From: JAABPW01 sp037132275
Lineage (GTDB): Bacteria; Verrucomicrobiota; Kiritimatiellia; CAIKKV01; CAITUY01
Direction: 5' to 3'
NCBI GenBank assembly: GCA_037132275.1
Contig: JBAXPK010000005.1
Span: 1 to 64,000 of the forward strand
DNA: 64,000 nucleotides
Shown: positions 1-9,222 of the stretch, piece by piece
How the letters are laid out: each line of letters starts with the position of its first letter
Numbering within the stretch: the first letter of the stretch is position 1
Translations under genes and position numbers: made by a program
Notes under the pieces: model-generated
Seen by the model: only the letters and a program-made list of their open reading frames with translations
Database searches by the model: none
Told to the model about the DNA's origin: nothing

Positions 1-670
1 GCGCGCTCGCGGCGGACCACCCATGGGGTTGCCAGCAAACCGCGCCTTTCCAGGCGTCTTTCCCTCTCTTTGCCGCATCAGGCCCCTCCACGAACATCGG
101 ATTGCAGTAAACGGAGTTGGCCAATCCGTAACCGGTCAGGACGGAAGGCCCGGCTGTGAACACCGCATCCGTTTTGCTGTACTTCATGTAAAACAGCCGC
201 CCGTCGCGCCGCACCGTCGCCAGTTGCTCCTTGCCCGCGATATTCGGCTCGCGAGCTTCGATCATCAGGTCGCCATCCACCACCACCTGGTTCCGGCCCG
301 GAACGCCCATCCCCCAGTTGCACGACGCCCAGTAGATATTGGTGCCTTCCTTCGTCCACGGCCCCGTCACGCGGTCGCCGCCGCAGATCGTGGGCCTCTT
401 CTCGCCGGGACAATTCCGGAAGGTGATCGGGCTCCCTTCCGTGCCCGAGTGCTTCGGCTTGACCGATTCGGAGTACGTGCCGGGCTTGATGAACACGGTG
501 TCGCCCGCCTGCGCCACATCCGCCGCCTGCTGGATGGTGGTATAGGGGGCCGAGGCGGACCCGTCGCCGCCCGACGCCGCCGCGCCGTCCACATAGTAGT
601 CGGCTCCGCGAGCGGCCAAGCCCAGGCTCAGAGCCAGGACACAGCTGAATAGCGACCGGTTCATACGCAT
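1..670 (-). CDS. Secreted right-handed beta-helix protein, C-terminus beyond window edge
   Basis: The minus-strand frame from 670 stays open to base 2, about 223 codons, so the gene is cut by the window edge. The start ATG at 670 has AAGGA about 10 bases upstream; a second ATG at 664 is also possible. Residues 1-22 form a signal peptide (MRMNRSLF, then a hydrophobic stretch ending ARGA). The mature protein opens with YYVDGAA, a Gly/Ser/Asp-rich patch, then YTTIQQAAD and GDTVFIKPGTY. This is the usual start of parallel beta-helix proteins of the pectate-lyase/DUF1565 type. Such proteins bind or cleave polysaccharides outside the cytoplasm, but no catalytic residue can be assigned from this fragment. 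It diverges from the glycosidase gene at 1215, so a role in the same glycan use is an inference. Confidence 0.75.
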   Translation of the reverse strand, partial: MRMNRSLFSCVLALSLGLAARGADYYVDGAAASGGDGSASAPYTTIQQAADVAQAGDTVFIKPGTYSESVKPKHSGTEGSPITFRNCPGEKRPTICGGDRVTGPWTKEGTNIYWASCNWGMGVPGRNQVVVDGDLMIEAREPNIAGKEQLATVRRDGRLFYMKYSKTDAVFTAGPSVLTGYGLANSVYCNPMFVEGPDAAKRGKDAWKGAVCWQPHGWSAASA

Positions 671-764
671 TCTTCTTTATTCCTTGCTGTCGAAAATCTT
701 TGAGCACTTAACTAAAGAAATATAACATATTCTTCAAAGAATGACTGCTTATTCTTCTGTTTTT

Positions 765-919
765 CTTCTGTAGCCTGTAACCCTCGCCCCCCCGTTCGCC
801 TTCGTCGAACGGCTACAGAAGAGGAAAAAGAACGCCTGCTCCCTCTTCTGTAGCCGTCGCACAAGGGGCGACGGTGATCGACCCGGGGTGAACCCCCGTT
901 CGCCTTCGTCGAACGGCTA
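765..919. repeat. Duplicated palindromic (REP-like) repeat
   Basis: A 27-base unit occurs twice without mismatch, at 789-815 and 893-919. Each copy contains the hairpin CCGTTCG, 7-base loop, CGAACGG (792-812 and 896-916). The first copy is also enclosed by an 11-base inverted repeat, CTTCTGTAGCC at 765-775 pairing with GGCTACAGAAG at 811-821. The CTTCTGTAGCC arm recurs at 845-855. The layout resembles intergenic REP/BIME-type elements. Confidence 0.7.
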
Positions 920-1034
920 GAGTGAAACGACAACGCATCCTTCCACCCTTCCGTATACCAAGAATATTACTGCTTGCATTGCCGAAAGCGTACCGATATT
1001 TTTTGCCGCTTGTGAATGTAACGAACAGGTCGCG

Positions 1035-1044
1035 CAAACGTTTG
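1035..1044. promoter_or_regulatory. Possible LacI-type operator
   Basis: CAAACGTTTG is a perfect 10-base palindrome with a central CG, about 170 bases upstream of the GH38-like gene. LacI-family operators in sugar regulons often have this form. No LacI regulator gene is in the window, so the assignment rests on the palindrome and on the neighbouring carbohydrate genes. Confidence 0.3.
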
Positions 1045-1214
1045 ACCGGACTGCGCTCCGCCATCGAGTCCGTCGGCGGCACGGTGCCGCCCGCCTCCTC
1101 TACTGGCGGCTGGCCCATCCGGATGAGCCCCGCCGCCGGTTGGTGCTGACCGCGCTGCTGGGCGTAGGATCGACAACGGGAGTGATGATCGGTAAGGCGT
1201 GAGGAGTTATAAGA

Positions 1215-4004
1215 ATGAAAGCAGTTTCCCGGAAGAAAACCCTGCATGTGATCAACGCCACGCATTGGGACCGCGAATGGTTGCTCTCCTTCGTGGGCTA
1301 CCGGCGGCACCTGCTGCACCACAATGACCGCCTGATCGAGCTCATGGAGCGGGATCCGGCGTTCAAGCACTACCAGATGGACGGCCAGTCCATCTGCATG
1401 GAGGACTACCTGCGCCTTCGGCCGGAGATGGCCGCGAGGCTGCGCAAACTCGTCCGGGCCAAGCGGATCATGGTCGGGCCGTGGTATACGCTGCCGGATA
1501 TGCCGCTGCTGCACGGCGAAGCGGTGGCGCGCAACCTGCTGGTCGGCATCGCGGCGTCCGAGTCCCTGGGTGGCGCCATGCGCGAAGGCTACACCGCCTG
1601 TTCCAACGGCCAGATCGCGCAACTGCCGCAACTCTACAACGGATTCGACGTCCGGTCGGCGGTCATCTACAAGGGAATCTCCGACCAGCGCGCCCCGCGC
1701 GAATTCCGCTGGCAAAGCCCCGACGGCTCGGAAGTCCTGACCCTCCATCTCGCCGCACGCTACGGCCGCACCAATTTCTACTGTCTGCTCTACCACGAGG
1801 TCATCGCCAACGTGATCCACGACACGCCGGACCAGAACTGGGAATATGCGTTCACGGACAACTGGTATCCTTACCGCGTTGACGGGCTGATGCACCACGA
1901 TCCCTACAGTTATCCATGCCTCAACAGCAGGGAGGGGTGGCATCCCCAATACCTGCGCCCCTATCTGGCCAAACTGCGCGACACCACCGCGCGGGGCGCG
2001 GCGACCTCGCACCTGATCGGCTTCAACTGCATGGACCACACTCCGCCGTTCCCGGCGACCCCGAAACTGATTGCCGCCGCCGACAAGGTCTTTTCCGACC
2101 TGCGGGTGCGGGACAGTTCCTTGCCGGAATACTTCGCCGCTCTCCGCCGCGAAGCCGGTACGAACCTGCCCGTGCACGTCGGGGAATTGCGCGACGCCAA
2201 GGCGGGCGCGCTGGACCGGGACGTCTGGTGGGCGACCCTGTCGGCGCGCATGCCCTTGAAGACCGCCAACCGGATGGCCGAGCACATGCTCGTCGACATG
2301 GCCGAACCGGCCAGCGTCTGGGCCTGGATGAAAGGTGCGGAGTATCCGGCGGCATCCCTGACCGAAGCCTGGAAACTCCTGCTTGCCAGCCAGGCGCACG
2401 ATTCCATTGACGGCTGCAGCCTGAACAAGGTGACCGACGACATCCTGGGTCGCCTGGTCGACGTGCAGACCATGAGCGAGGGGTTGATCGATGATGCCTG
2501 CCGCAGTCTGATACAGCCGGCGATCTTGCCCGCCACCGCCAAACGCCAGACTCCGGAACCGCATCTGGTCCTTTTCAATCTGGACACACGGCCGCGTGGC
2601 GGATTCTGCCAGATGGATGTGGATATTCCCGGACGGAAAGCCGAGGGGAACCTTTGTCTGGTCACCGACACCGGGACCGAAATCCAGCCGCACGTCCAAT
2701 TCCTTCACGAGGGCGGGTCGTCCGTCATGGGCCTCGTCGGGCGGCCCATGCCGACCCACCGCTGTCGCATTCAGTTCGAGGCGCCGCCCCTTGCGCCGCT
2801 GAGCTGGCTGACCTTGAAGGTAACCGCAGCGGCGGCGTCCACCGCCGTCGTGACGCCTCCCTCCCTGATCCGCGCCGGCCGTACGCTGGAGAACGGGTTT
2901 CTCAAGGCGGTCGTGCGTGACGACGGGCGGGTTGACTTGACTCACAAGGAAACCGGGGCCGTCTACTGCGGACTGCACTATTTTGAAGACGTTGGCGACG
3001 TTGGCGACCCCTGGCTTTTCAAGCCGGTCGGCCAGCCCGTCACAACGTCAGGCCCCGCCGAGATCGCCGTGGTCGAGACTACGCCGTGGCGCGCCACGAT
3101 CGAGGTCAAGGTGCGCCTGGAGTTGCCGCTGGCCCGGCCACCCGCGGCCAGGGAAGGAACGCCGGAGAAGGGGCAGGTACTCATGACCTCGCGGCTGTCG
3201 CTGACCCGCTCAGGTCGGCGGCTCGACGTCGAAACCACGATCGACAACCCTTGCCGCGACCACCGCGTGCGGGTCTGTTTTCCCACCGGGATCGTGACCG
3301 ACACCACCTACGCTGGCGGCCAGTTCAACGTGGACGAGCGGCCCACAAAGCAGCCGGACATGTCCACATGGATCGAGACGGTGGACGGCTATCCGAATTT
3401 CGGTTTTGCCGGCCTGTCCGACGGGCGGTGCGGCCTGGCGATTCTCAATCTCGGTCTGCCCGAGTACTTTGTCGCGGGCGAAAAGAGCGATGTCCTGACC
3501 CTGACGCTGTTGCGGGCGATGCAGCTCAGGCGCTGGCCGGAGGGAACCGGCGAGGCGCAGTGGGCTGGCGCCCAGCATCTGGGGCGGTTGACGGTGCGGT
3601 ATGCGCTCTATCCGCATGCGGGCGGCTGGCAACAAGGAAAACTGTGGCAGGCGTACCGCGACTTCTCGCGGCCGCTGGTCTGTTCAGAGATGATCGGCGC
3701 CGTGCGGACGGGTAAGGAGAGCATGGTCGCGCTGAACGCCGCGGACCTGGAGGTGGCCTGCCTGAAGAAGGCGGAGAAAAACGACGGGTTGATCGTGCGG
3801 ATCTGGAATCCGACGGGCGCGGCGCAGGAAGGCAAACTGACGCTGGGCGTGCCGTTCAAGTCCGTGATCACGACGAATCTGAACGAAGACCCGCAGCCCG
3901 AGGCCGCAGTCAAACTACGCGCGGTCGGTCGGCGCACCGCGCGCTTTACGGTTGGCGCCAAAAAGATTGTAACGCTGCTGTTCAGGCTGACTCCTGAACA
4001 CTGA
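1215..4004 (+). CDS. Glycoside hydrolase family 38-like protein (alpha-mannosidase homologue)
   Basis: The 929-residue protein has the GH38 layout and bacterial MngB-like length, with no signal peptide, so it is cytoplasmic. HWDREW (H17, D19) matches the family metal-binding H-x-D. FNCMDH (D274, H275) and AHDSIDGCS (H395) match other conserved active-site blocks. GH38 enzymes are metal-dependent retaining alpha-mannosidases whose nucleophile is an Asp in a GY-x-PD-x-FG-type motif. Here the matching stretch reads GYTACSNGQIAQLPQ, so Cys129 sits where that Asp is expected. The homologue may therefore be altered in mechanism or inactive. A GAGGAG site precedes the ATG. The last codons and the stop lie inside a 7-base repeat array. 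It leads a run of glycan genes with GH29 and GH2 members. Confidence 0.85.
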   Translation: MKAVSRKKTLHVINATHWDREWLLSFVGYRRHLLHHNDRLIELMERDPAFKHYQMDGQSICMEDYLRLRPEMAARLRKLVRAKRIMVGPWYTLPDMPLLHGEAVARNLLVGIAASESLGGAMREGYTACSNGQIAQLPQLYNGFDVRSAVIYKGISDQRAPREFRWQSPDGSEVLTLHLAARYGRTNFYCLLYHEVIANVIHDTPDQNWEYAFTDNWYPYRVDGLMHHDPYSYPCLNSREGWHPQYLRPYLAKLRDTTARGAATSHLIGFNCMDHTPPFPATPKLIAAADKVFSDLRVRDSSLPEYFAALRREAGTNLPVHVGELRDAKAGALDRDVWWATLSARMPLKTANRMAEHMLVDMAEPASVWAWMKGAEYPAASLTEAWKLLLASQAHDSIDGCSLNKVTDDILGRLVDVQTMSEGLIDDACRSLIQPAILPATAKRQTPEPHLVLFNLDTRPRGGFCQMDVDIPGRKAEGNLCLVTDTGTEIQPHVQFLHEGGSSVMGLVGRPMPTHRCRIQFEAPPLAPLSWLTLKVTAAAASTAVVTPPSLIRAGRTLENGFLKAVVRDDGRVDLTHKETGAVYCGLHYFEDVGDVGDPWLFKPVGQPVTTSGPAEIAVVETTPWRATIEVKVRLELPLARPPAAREGTPEKGQVLMTSRLSLTRSGRRLDVETTIDNPCRDHRVRVCFPTGIVTDTTYAGGQFNVDERPTKQPDMSTWIETVDGYPNFGFAGLSDGRCGLAILNLGLPEYFVAGEKSDVLTLTLLRAMQLRRWPEGTGEAQWAGAQHLGRLTVRYALYPHAGGWQQGKLWQAYRDFSRPLVCSEMIGAVRTGKESMVALNAADLEVACLKKAEKNDGLIVRIWNPTGAAQEGKLTLGVPFKSVITTNLNEDPQPEAAVKLRAVGRRTARFTVGAKKIVTLLFRLTPEH

Positions 4005-4034
4005 ACATTAAACACTGAACACTGAATACTGAGC
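3986..4034 (+). repeat. ACTGAAC-type heptanucleotide array at the end of the GH38-like gene
   Basis: Seven consecutive 7-base units run GCTGACT, CCTGAAC, ACTGAAC, ATTAAAC, ACTGAAC, ACTGAAT, ACTGAGC. The array starts inside the coding sequence, so the last residues (LTPEH) and the stop codon at 4002-4004 are made of repeat units. It ends just before the ribosome binding site of the PfkB gene. Phase is kept throughout, which argues against chance low complexity. Confidence 0.75.
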
Positions 4035-4051
4035 ACGGATAAGGAGACAAC

Positions 4052-5254
4052 ATGGCACATAAGTACGACATCATGGCGGCGGGGCATTTGTGTTTCGATG
4101 TGATTCCGAGTTTCCCGGACACGGGGATTCTGGACATCGGCCACCTGCTGACGCCCGGCAAAATGCTGAACATGGGCGACGTCACCTTGAGCACCGGCGG
4201 GCCGGTATCCAATACGGGCATCGGCCTTAAGATCCTGGGCAGCAAGGTGGTCTTCACCGCCCGCGTCGGCGACGACGATTTCGGCCGCATGACAATGGAG
4301 CGGCTGCGCCACAGCGGCAATGCGGACGGCATCCGCGCGATGAAGAACGCCACCAGTTCCTACACGGTGGCGCTCGCGCCGCCCGGCATTGACCGCATCT
4401 TTCTGCACAACCCCGGCACGAACGATCTGTTCGGCGCGGATGACCTTCAGCCGAAACTTATTGCCCAATGCCGGCACTTTCATTTCGGCTATCCCCCGCT
4501 CATGCGCCGCCTGTACTCCAACGAAGGCCGTGAACTGGAGCGGATATTCCGGATCGCCAAGGACGCCGGAGTCACGACGTCGTGCGACATGTCCCTGCCC
4601 GACCCGGCAGCGCCCACCGGGAGAGCGCCCTGGAACAAGATCCTGAAGCGGATTTTGCCCTACGTGGACATGTACCTGCCCTCGGTGGAGGAGACCATGT
4701 TCATGCTGGAGCGGGAGGCGTATCTTAAACTCAAGGCCAAGCATCGGAGCACGGATCTGCTCGACGTGCTGGGCGGCGCGGATTACTCGCGCCTGGCCGG
4801 CAAGGTGCTGGAGCTTGGCGCCAAAATGACCGCGCTCAAAGCGGGCCGCCGCGGGTTCTATTTCCGGACCCGGGAAAAGAGCGCCTTCAAGGGGTTGGGC
4901 GCGGCCCGGCCCGGGAACCCGGACAACTGGTCCTCGCGCGAGTTGTGGTGTCCGGCCTTCCTGTGCAAGAAGATGGGCAGCGCGACCGGCTCGGGCGACT
5001 CGGCCATTGCCGGGTTCCTGCACGCCTATCTGAAGGGGATGGACCTCGAGCCGTGCCTCAAGGTCGCCAACTGCCTCGGCTGGCAGAATATCCAGGTGCT
5101 CGACGCGATCAGCGGCATCAAGACCTGGCAAGAGACCCAGGCCTTCCTGCGTCGCAACCCGCCGATGGAGGACTTGATCCTGGACAAGACGCCGGGCTGG
5201 ACCTGGGACAAGACGTTTAAACTGTGGCACGGCCCGAACGACGGGAAGCGGTAG
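4052..5254 (+). CDS. PfkB-family carbohydrate kinase
   Basis: This 400-residue protein belongs to the ribokinase/PfkB family, which phosphorylates sugars or nucleosides with ATP. The N-terminal signature is seen as STGGPVSNTGIGLKILG and the C-terminal one as GSATGSGDSAIAGF, where D316 is the expected catalytic base. It is about 80 residues longer than a typical ribokinase, with an extra C-terminal tail rich in Trp and Lys. AAGGAG lies 7 bases before the ATG. It sits 47 bases after the GH38-like gene and 50 bases before the fucosidase, so a role in trapping a released monosaccharide is plausible. The substrate (fructose, mannose-derived, fucose-derived or other) cannot be read from sequence. 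Confidence 0.85.
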   Translation: MAHKYDIMAAGHLCFDVIPSFPDTGILDIGHLLTPGKMLNMGDVTLSTGGPVSNTGIGLKILGSKVVFTARVGDDDFGRMTMERLRHSGNADGIRAMKNATSSYTVALAPPGIDRIFLHNPGTNDLFGADDLQPKLIAQCRHFHFGYPPLMRRLYSNEGRELERIFRIAKDAGVTTSCDMSLPDPAAPTGRAPWNKILKRILPYVDMYLPSVEETMFMLEREAYLKLKAKHRSTDLLDVLGGADYSRLAGKVLELGAKMTALKAGRRGFYFRTREKSAFKGLGAARPGNPDNWSSRELWCPAFLCKKMGSATGSGDSAIAGFLHAYLKGMDLEPCLKVANCLGWQNIQVLDAISGIKTWQETQAFLRRNPPMEDLILDKTPGWTWDKTFKLWHGPNDGKR

Positions 5255-5305
5255 AAAATGCCGTAAGGGCAAGAAGCAGTATCGTAAGCTCCTGGGGAGG
5301 GCATG

Positions 5306-6628
5306 ATGGTTAAGATGAAAAAAGCAGTTGCTGAATTCAAGTCGGCGGGAGCGGACACATCGTGGTTTGTCAGGGACCGGTTCGGGATGTTCATCCATTG
5401 GGGGCTCTATTCCATGGCCGCCCGCCATGAATGGGTCCGGCATAATGAGGCGATTCCCAACGAGGTCTATGATCGCAAGTATTTCAAGCGGTTCGAGCCC
5501 GATCTGTATGATCCGGACGCCTGGGCGGAGGCGGCGGCCGGCGCCGGGATGAAGTACTTTGTGATCACCACCAAGCATCACGAGGGGTTCTGCCTGTGGG
5601 ACTCGAAGTTGACCAACTACAAGGCCACCAACACGCTGGCGGGGCGCGACCTGCTCAGGCCCATGATCGACGCCTTCCGGAAGCGGGGCATCCGGGTGGG
5701 GCTCTATCACTCGCTGATCGACTGGCATCACCCCGATTACATTATCGACCCGCACATCGGCCCGTATAAGTCGCTCCCGGCCGAGGAGCGCGCCAAGATG
5801 AATGCAGGCAGGGATATGGCCCGCTATGCGGAATACCTGCGCGGGCAGACGCGTGAACTGCTCACCCAGTTCGGCGACATTGATATCCTCTGGTACGATT
5901 TCAGCTACCCGAAAGACGATGGCACGGGCAAGGGCCGGAACGACTGGCAGAGCGAGAAGTTGGTGAAGATGATCCGGAAGCTGCAGCCCCGCGTCATTCT
6001 TGACGACCGCCTCGACCTGCCGGGATCGGGCGATGTCAAGACGCCGGAGCAGGTTCAGCCCCGCGAGTGGCCTTGCGTGGACGGCAAGCCGGTCGTGTGG
6101 GAGGCCTGCCAGACCTTTTCCGGGTCCTGGGGGTATCACCGCGACGAACAGTCGTGGCGGGATACCGACGAACTGATCCGCACGCTGATCGACTGCGTGA
6201 GCAAGGGCGGCAACCTGCTTTTGAACGTGGGACCGACCGCGCGCGGGGAGTTCGACGAGCGGGCTGTGGCGCGGCTCAAGGGCATCGGCGAGTGGATGCG
6301 CCGCCACAGCCGGAGCATATACAGCTGCACTCAGGCGCCTGCCGGGTTCCGGTGTCCTGAAGGCTGCAAACTCACCTACAACCCAGAACGGAAGCGGCTC
6401 TATGTGCATATTCTGAACTGGCCGTACAAGCATCTGTTCCTGGACGGCGGGGACTACGCGAACCGCGTGGAATATGCGCAACTGCTCCACGACGGCTCGG
6501 AGGTCCAGATGGGGATCGATGAGTGGCATGGGCGCCAACTCGGCGTCGGCAAGGAAACGACCTGTCTCATGCTGCCGCAGACCAAGCCCAATGTCCAGAT
6601 TCCTGTCGTGGAACTGTTTTTGAAGTAA
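5306..6628 (+). CDS. Alpha-L-fucosidase, GH29
   Basis: GH29 enzymes release alpha-linked L-fucose by a retaining mechanism. Family blocks are clear: RFGMFIHWGLYS near the N-terminus, KHHEGFCLWDS, DILWYDF with the nucleophile Asp (residue 198 from this start), WEACQTFSGSWGYH, and GGNLLLNVGPTARGEF. There is no signal peptide, so it should work on imported oligosaccharides; many GH29 enzymes are exported. Two in-frame ATGs stand at 5303 and 5306. The GGGGAGGG site is better spaced for the second, which gives 440 residues. It lies between the PfkB kinase and the GH2 gene, 46 bases upstream of the latter. Confidence 0.92.
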   Translation: MVKMKKAVAEFKSAGADTSWFVRDRFGMFIHWGLYSMAARHEWVRHNEAIPNEVYDRKYFKRFEPDLYDPDAWAEAAAGAGMKYFVITTKHHEGFCLWDSKLTNYKATNTLAGRDLLRPMIDAFRKRGIRVGLYHSLIDWHHPDYIIDPHIGPYKSLPAEERAKMNAGRDMARYAEYLRGQTRELLTQFGDIDILWYDFSYPKDDGTGKGRNDWQSEKLVKMIRKLQPRVILDDRLDLPGSGDVKTPEQVQPREWPCVDGKPVVWEACQTFSGSWGYHRDEQSWRDTDELIRTLIDCVSKGGNLLLNVGPTARGEFDERAVARLKGIGEWMRRHSRSIYSCTQAPAGFRCPEGCKLTYNPERKRLYVHILNWPYKHLFLDGGDYANRVEYAQLLHDGSEVQMGIDEWHGRQLGVGKETTCLMLPQTKPNVQIPVVELFLK

Positions 6629-6674
6629 GGATGACCCTCAAGCGGGACTTGGAGATGAGCGTTCCGGTAAAACT

Positions 6675-9173
6675 ATGAAAACGATCAATCTGAATGGCAC
6701 CTGGCAACTTCTTGAAAAACCCTTGTCCGTCAACGACGCAACCCGGCCTGCCGCCTTGAACTGGGACGGGGCTCTCGAGGCGGTCGTTCCCGGCGAGGTG
6801 CATCTGGATCTGCTGCGCCACGGCCGCATTGCCGAGCCCCTGTACGACCGCAATGCCCCGGCCTGCGCCTGGGTTGAGGACCGGTTCTGGTGGTTCCGGC
6901 GGAGCTTTACGTTCGAGGGCGATACCGGGTCGCGTGTCGAGTTGGTCTGCGAGGGACTGGATCTGAACGCCGTGCTGTGGCTGAATGGCGTGGAAATTGG
7001 TCGGTCCTCCAACGCGCTGATCGTGCACCGCTTTGAGGTAACCCCGGCCCTGCGCAAGGGCGACAACGAACTGGTCGTCCGGCTCGACGCCGGCGTGGCC
7101 GAGGCGAAGAGCAAGCCGTTGGCGAAATACGGCAAGGGAACCCATGAGAGCATCTGGGTGCGCAAGGCGGCGTTCACCTTCGGATGGGACTGGGCGCCGC
7201 GGCTGGTCAATTGCGGCATTTGGCGCCCCGTGCGGCTGGAAATCCTCGAGGCCGTCACCCTGCGCGATGTGTGGGTCCGTACCCGGCTCACCGGCAAGGG
7301 CAGGGGGGCGGTCGTCACCGTCGTGACCGACGTTGAGAACGTTACGGATACGTCTAGGGAGTCCGCGCTGACGCTCTCCATCCCTGGAATCGGCAAGCGG
7401 ACTCTGGCCTTGAAGGCGCTTCGGCCGGGACGCACGCGCGTCGAGGCGGTGTTCAAGGTCGCGCGGCCGCGCCTGTGGTGGCCGCGGCCCATGGGCGAGC
7501 CGCATCTCTACACACTCGATGCACGGCTGACGAGCGGACGGATGCTGGGCGCGACCCGGACCGTGCGTTTCGGCATCCGCGAGATCGCGCTCCTGCAGGA
7601 ACCGCTCGCCGGTGTGCCCAAGGGGAAGTCGTTCACGTTCGTGGTCAACGGCGAGAAGTGCTTCGTCAATGGCGCCAACTGGGCGCCGCTCGACGGCATC
7701 ATTGCGCGCGTGACACCGGAGAAACGCGAGCGGGTGCTTTCCCTGGTGAAGGATGCCAACCTGAATATGTTGCGCGTGTGGGGCGGCGGCATCTATGAAG
7801 AGGATGATTTCTACGACTTCTGCGACGCCAACGGTATTCTGCTGTGGCACGACTTTATGATGGCCTGCTTCATCTATCCCGGCGACGACGCCGGCTTCCG
7901 ACGCCGGCTTGCCGATGAAATCGAGGCGGCGGTGCCGCGGCTGCGCAACCATCCTTCGATTGCGCTGTGGTGCGGCAGCAACGAATCCGATTGGGCTTTC
8001 GACAACAACTGGTATCCCGGGTGCGAGTCGAACACCAGTCTGGTCCTCGAACACGAGTTGATCCCCCGTTTGCTCAAGGGCCTTGACCCCGACCGGCCCT
8101 ACCGGCCGACGAGCCCGTGGGGCGGGGCAGATGTGAACGATGAAGATCAGGGCGACCAGCACTGGTGGTCCATCAGCATTGCCTCGGGCGGCAACGATCA
8201 AATCGACTACCGAAATTACCGGCGCGCACACTGCACGTTCAATTCTGAATATGGCTACTTCGGGATGCCGGCGTTGGAATCCATCGCCGACTACCTGCCC
8301 GAAAGCCAGCGCGCGGTTGACTCCGAGGGTTTTCGTTTCCACACCAACGCCCACGGCTTCATGGAAAAAGGACGGACCGGCAACCTCAAGGTGCTGGCGG
8401 CAATCGATTTGTTGGCCGGGGACTCGGCGGCCATGTCGCTGGAGCAGCTTGTGGACGCCTCCCAACTCCTGCAGGCCGAGGCGCTCAAGACGGCCATCGA
8501 ACAGTCCCGGCGGCGCAAGTTCGATTGCGGCGGTAGCATGTTCTGGATGTTCCCGGACGCCTGGGGCGAGATCGGCTGGTCGGTCGTGGACTACTACCTG
8601 CGCAAGAAGGCCGCCTTTGAGGCGGTGCGCCTGGCCAGCGCACCGGTGCTGGTGTCCATCAAAGAAGAAGAATGCGGCGTCTCGACCTGGGTCGTCAATG
8701 ACACGCGCCAGCGGATCCGGGCGACCCTCGAATGCTCCTTGATGTCGTTCGAGGGAAAGGTCCGTTCACGGACCGGGAAGTCGGTCAATATACCGCCGAA
8801 CGCCTCGGTGCGCTGTGTCATGGAGCGGATGAACCTGATGCGCAGCGGCGACTTCTACCATGCGCGGCTGAGCGGTCCGGACGGTGTGATCACGGAGAAC
8901 GTCTTCTTCTTCATGAACTTCAAGTCGGTGAAGATGCCGCCCGCGAAGGTGAGTGTCAGGGTGGTCAAGCGCAACAAGGGGAGGGCAGTGCTGCGGCTGT
9001 CCACGGATGTCTTTGCCCACTTTATCCGGGTTGATCCGCCCGCGGGACTCGATACCGACGACCGCGGCTTCGATCTGTTGCCGGGCGGCTCGCGGGACAT
9101 TGTTCTGCGGGGCGATCTTGCAGGGCTGGACGCCGTCCGCGTGCGCTGGCGCAACCGGGACGCCGCGGGTTGA
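6675..9173 (+). CDS. Beta-mannosidase, GH2
   Basis: The 832-residue protein has the GH2 beta-mannosidase architecture: sugar-binding domain (LNGTWQL near the start, then WWFRRSF), immunoglobulin-like domain, TIM barrel, and C-terminal beta domains. The acid/base Glu is E437 in WCGSNESDW and the nucleophile is E525 in FNSEYGYFG; both are intact. The family hydrolyses terminal beta-mannose from manno-oligosaccharides or N-glycan cores. It has no signal peptide. With the GH38-like and GH29 neighbours it suggests a mannose- and fucose-containing glycan, for example an N-glycan or algal heteroglycan fragment. The ribosome binding site is weak (GGAGA about 18 bases upstream of the ATG). Confidence 0.9.
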   Translation: MKTINLNGTWQLLEKPLSVNDATRPAALNWDGALEAVVPGEVHLDLLRHGRIAEPLYDRNAPACAWVEDRFWWFRRSFTFEGDTGSRVELVCEGLDLNAVLWLNGVEIGRSSNALIVHRFEVTPALRKGDNELVVRLDAGVAEAKSKPLAKYGKGTHESIWVRKAAFTFGWDWAPRLVNCGIWRPVRLEILEAVTLRDVWVRTRLTGKGRGAVVTVVTDVENVTDTSRESALTLSIPGIGKRTLALKALRPGRTRVEAVFKVARPRLWWPRPMGEPHLYTLDARLTSGRMLGATRTVRFGIREIALLQEPLAGVPKGKSFTFVVNGEKCFVNGANWAPLDGIIARVTPEKRERVLSLVKDANLNMLRVWGGGIYEEDDFYDFCDANGILLWHDFMMACFIYPGDDAGFRRRLADEIEAAVPRLRNHPSIALWCGSNESDWAFDNNWYPGCESNTSLVLEHELIPRLLKGLDPDRPYRPTSPWGGADVNDEDQGDQHWWSISIASGGNDQIDYRNYRRAHCTFNSEYGYFGMPALESIADYLPESQRAVDSEGFRFHTNAHGFMEKGRTGNLKVLAAIDLLAGDSAAMSLEQLVDASQLLQAEALKTAIEQSRRRKFDCGGSMFWMFPDAWGEIGWSVVDYYLRKKAAFEAVRLASAPVLVSIKEEECGVSTWVVNDTRQRIRATLECSLMSFEGKVRSRTGKSVNIPPNASVRCVMERMNLMRSGDFYHARLSGPDGVITENVFFFMNFKSVKMPPAKVSVRVVKRNKGRAVLRLSTDVFAHFIRVDPPAGLDTDDRGFDLLPGGSRDIVLRGDLAGLDAVRVRWRNRDAAG

Positions 9174-9222
9174 CGGAGCAAGCGTCCAGACACAAGCCTA
9201 CCTATTCCTGATGGATGACCAG

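Larger units (their letters stand above)
671..1214. other. Non-coding divergent region with palindromic repeats
   Basis: This 544-base gap separates the divergent beta-helix and GH38-like genes. I see no convincing gene in it; the frames that cross it are low-complexity read-through. It holds a duplicated palindromic repeat (765-919) and a perfect 10-base palindrome at 1035-1044. It must also contain the promoters of both flanking genes, but I cannot place the -35 and -10 boxes with confidence. The GH38-like gene has a clear GAGGAG ribosome binding site just before 1215. Confidence 0.6.

Noticed and set aside
813..2978. A 721-codon open frame on the minus strand opposite the GH38-like gene
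   Set aside because: It is the antisense shadow of a high-GC coding gene; it is rich in Arg, Gly, Val and His, has no family motif and no start signals.
3608..6538. A 976-codon open frame on the minus strand across three genes
   Set aside because: It spans the GH38-like end, PfkB and GH29 genes, all with intact motifs on the plus strand. Part of it is the antisense of the ACTGAAC array.
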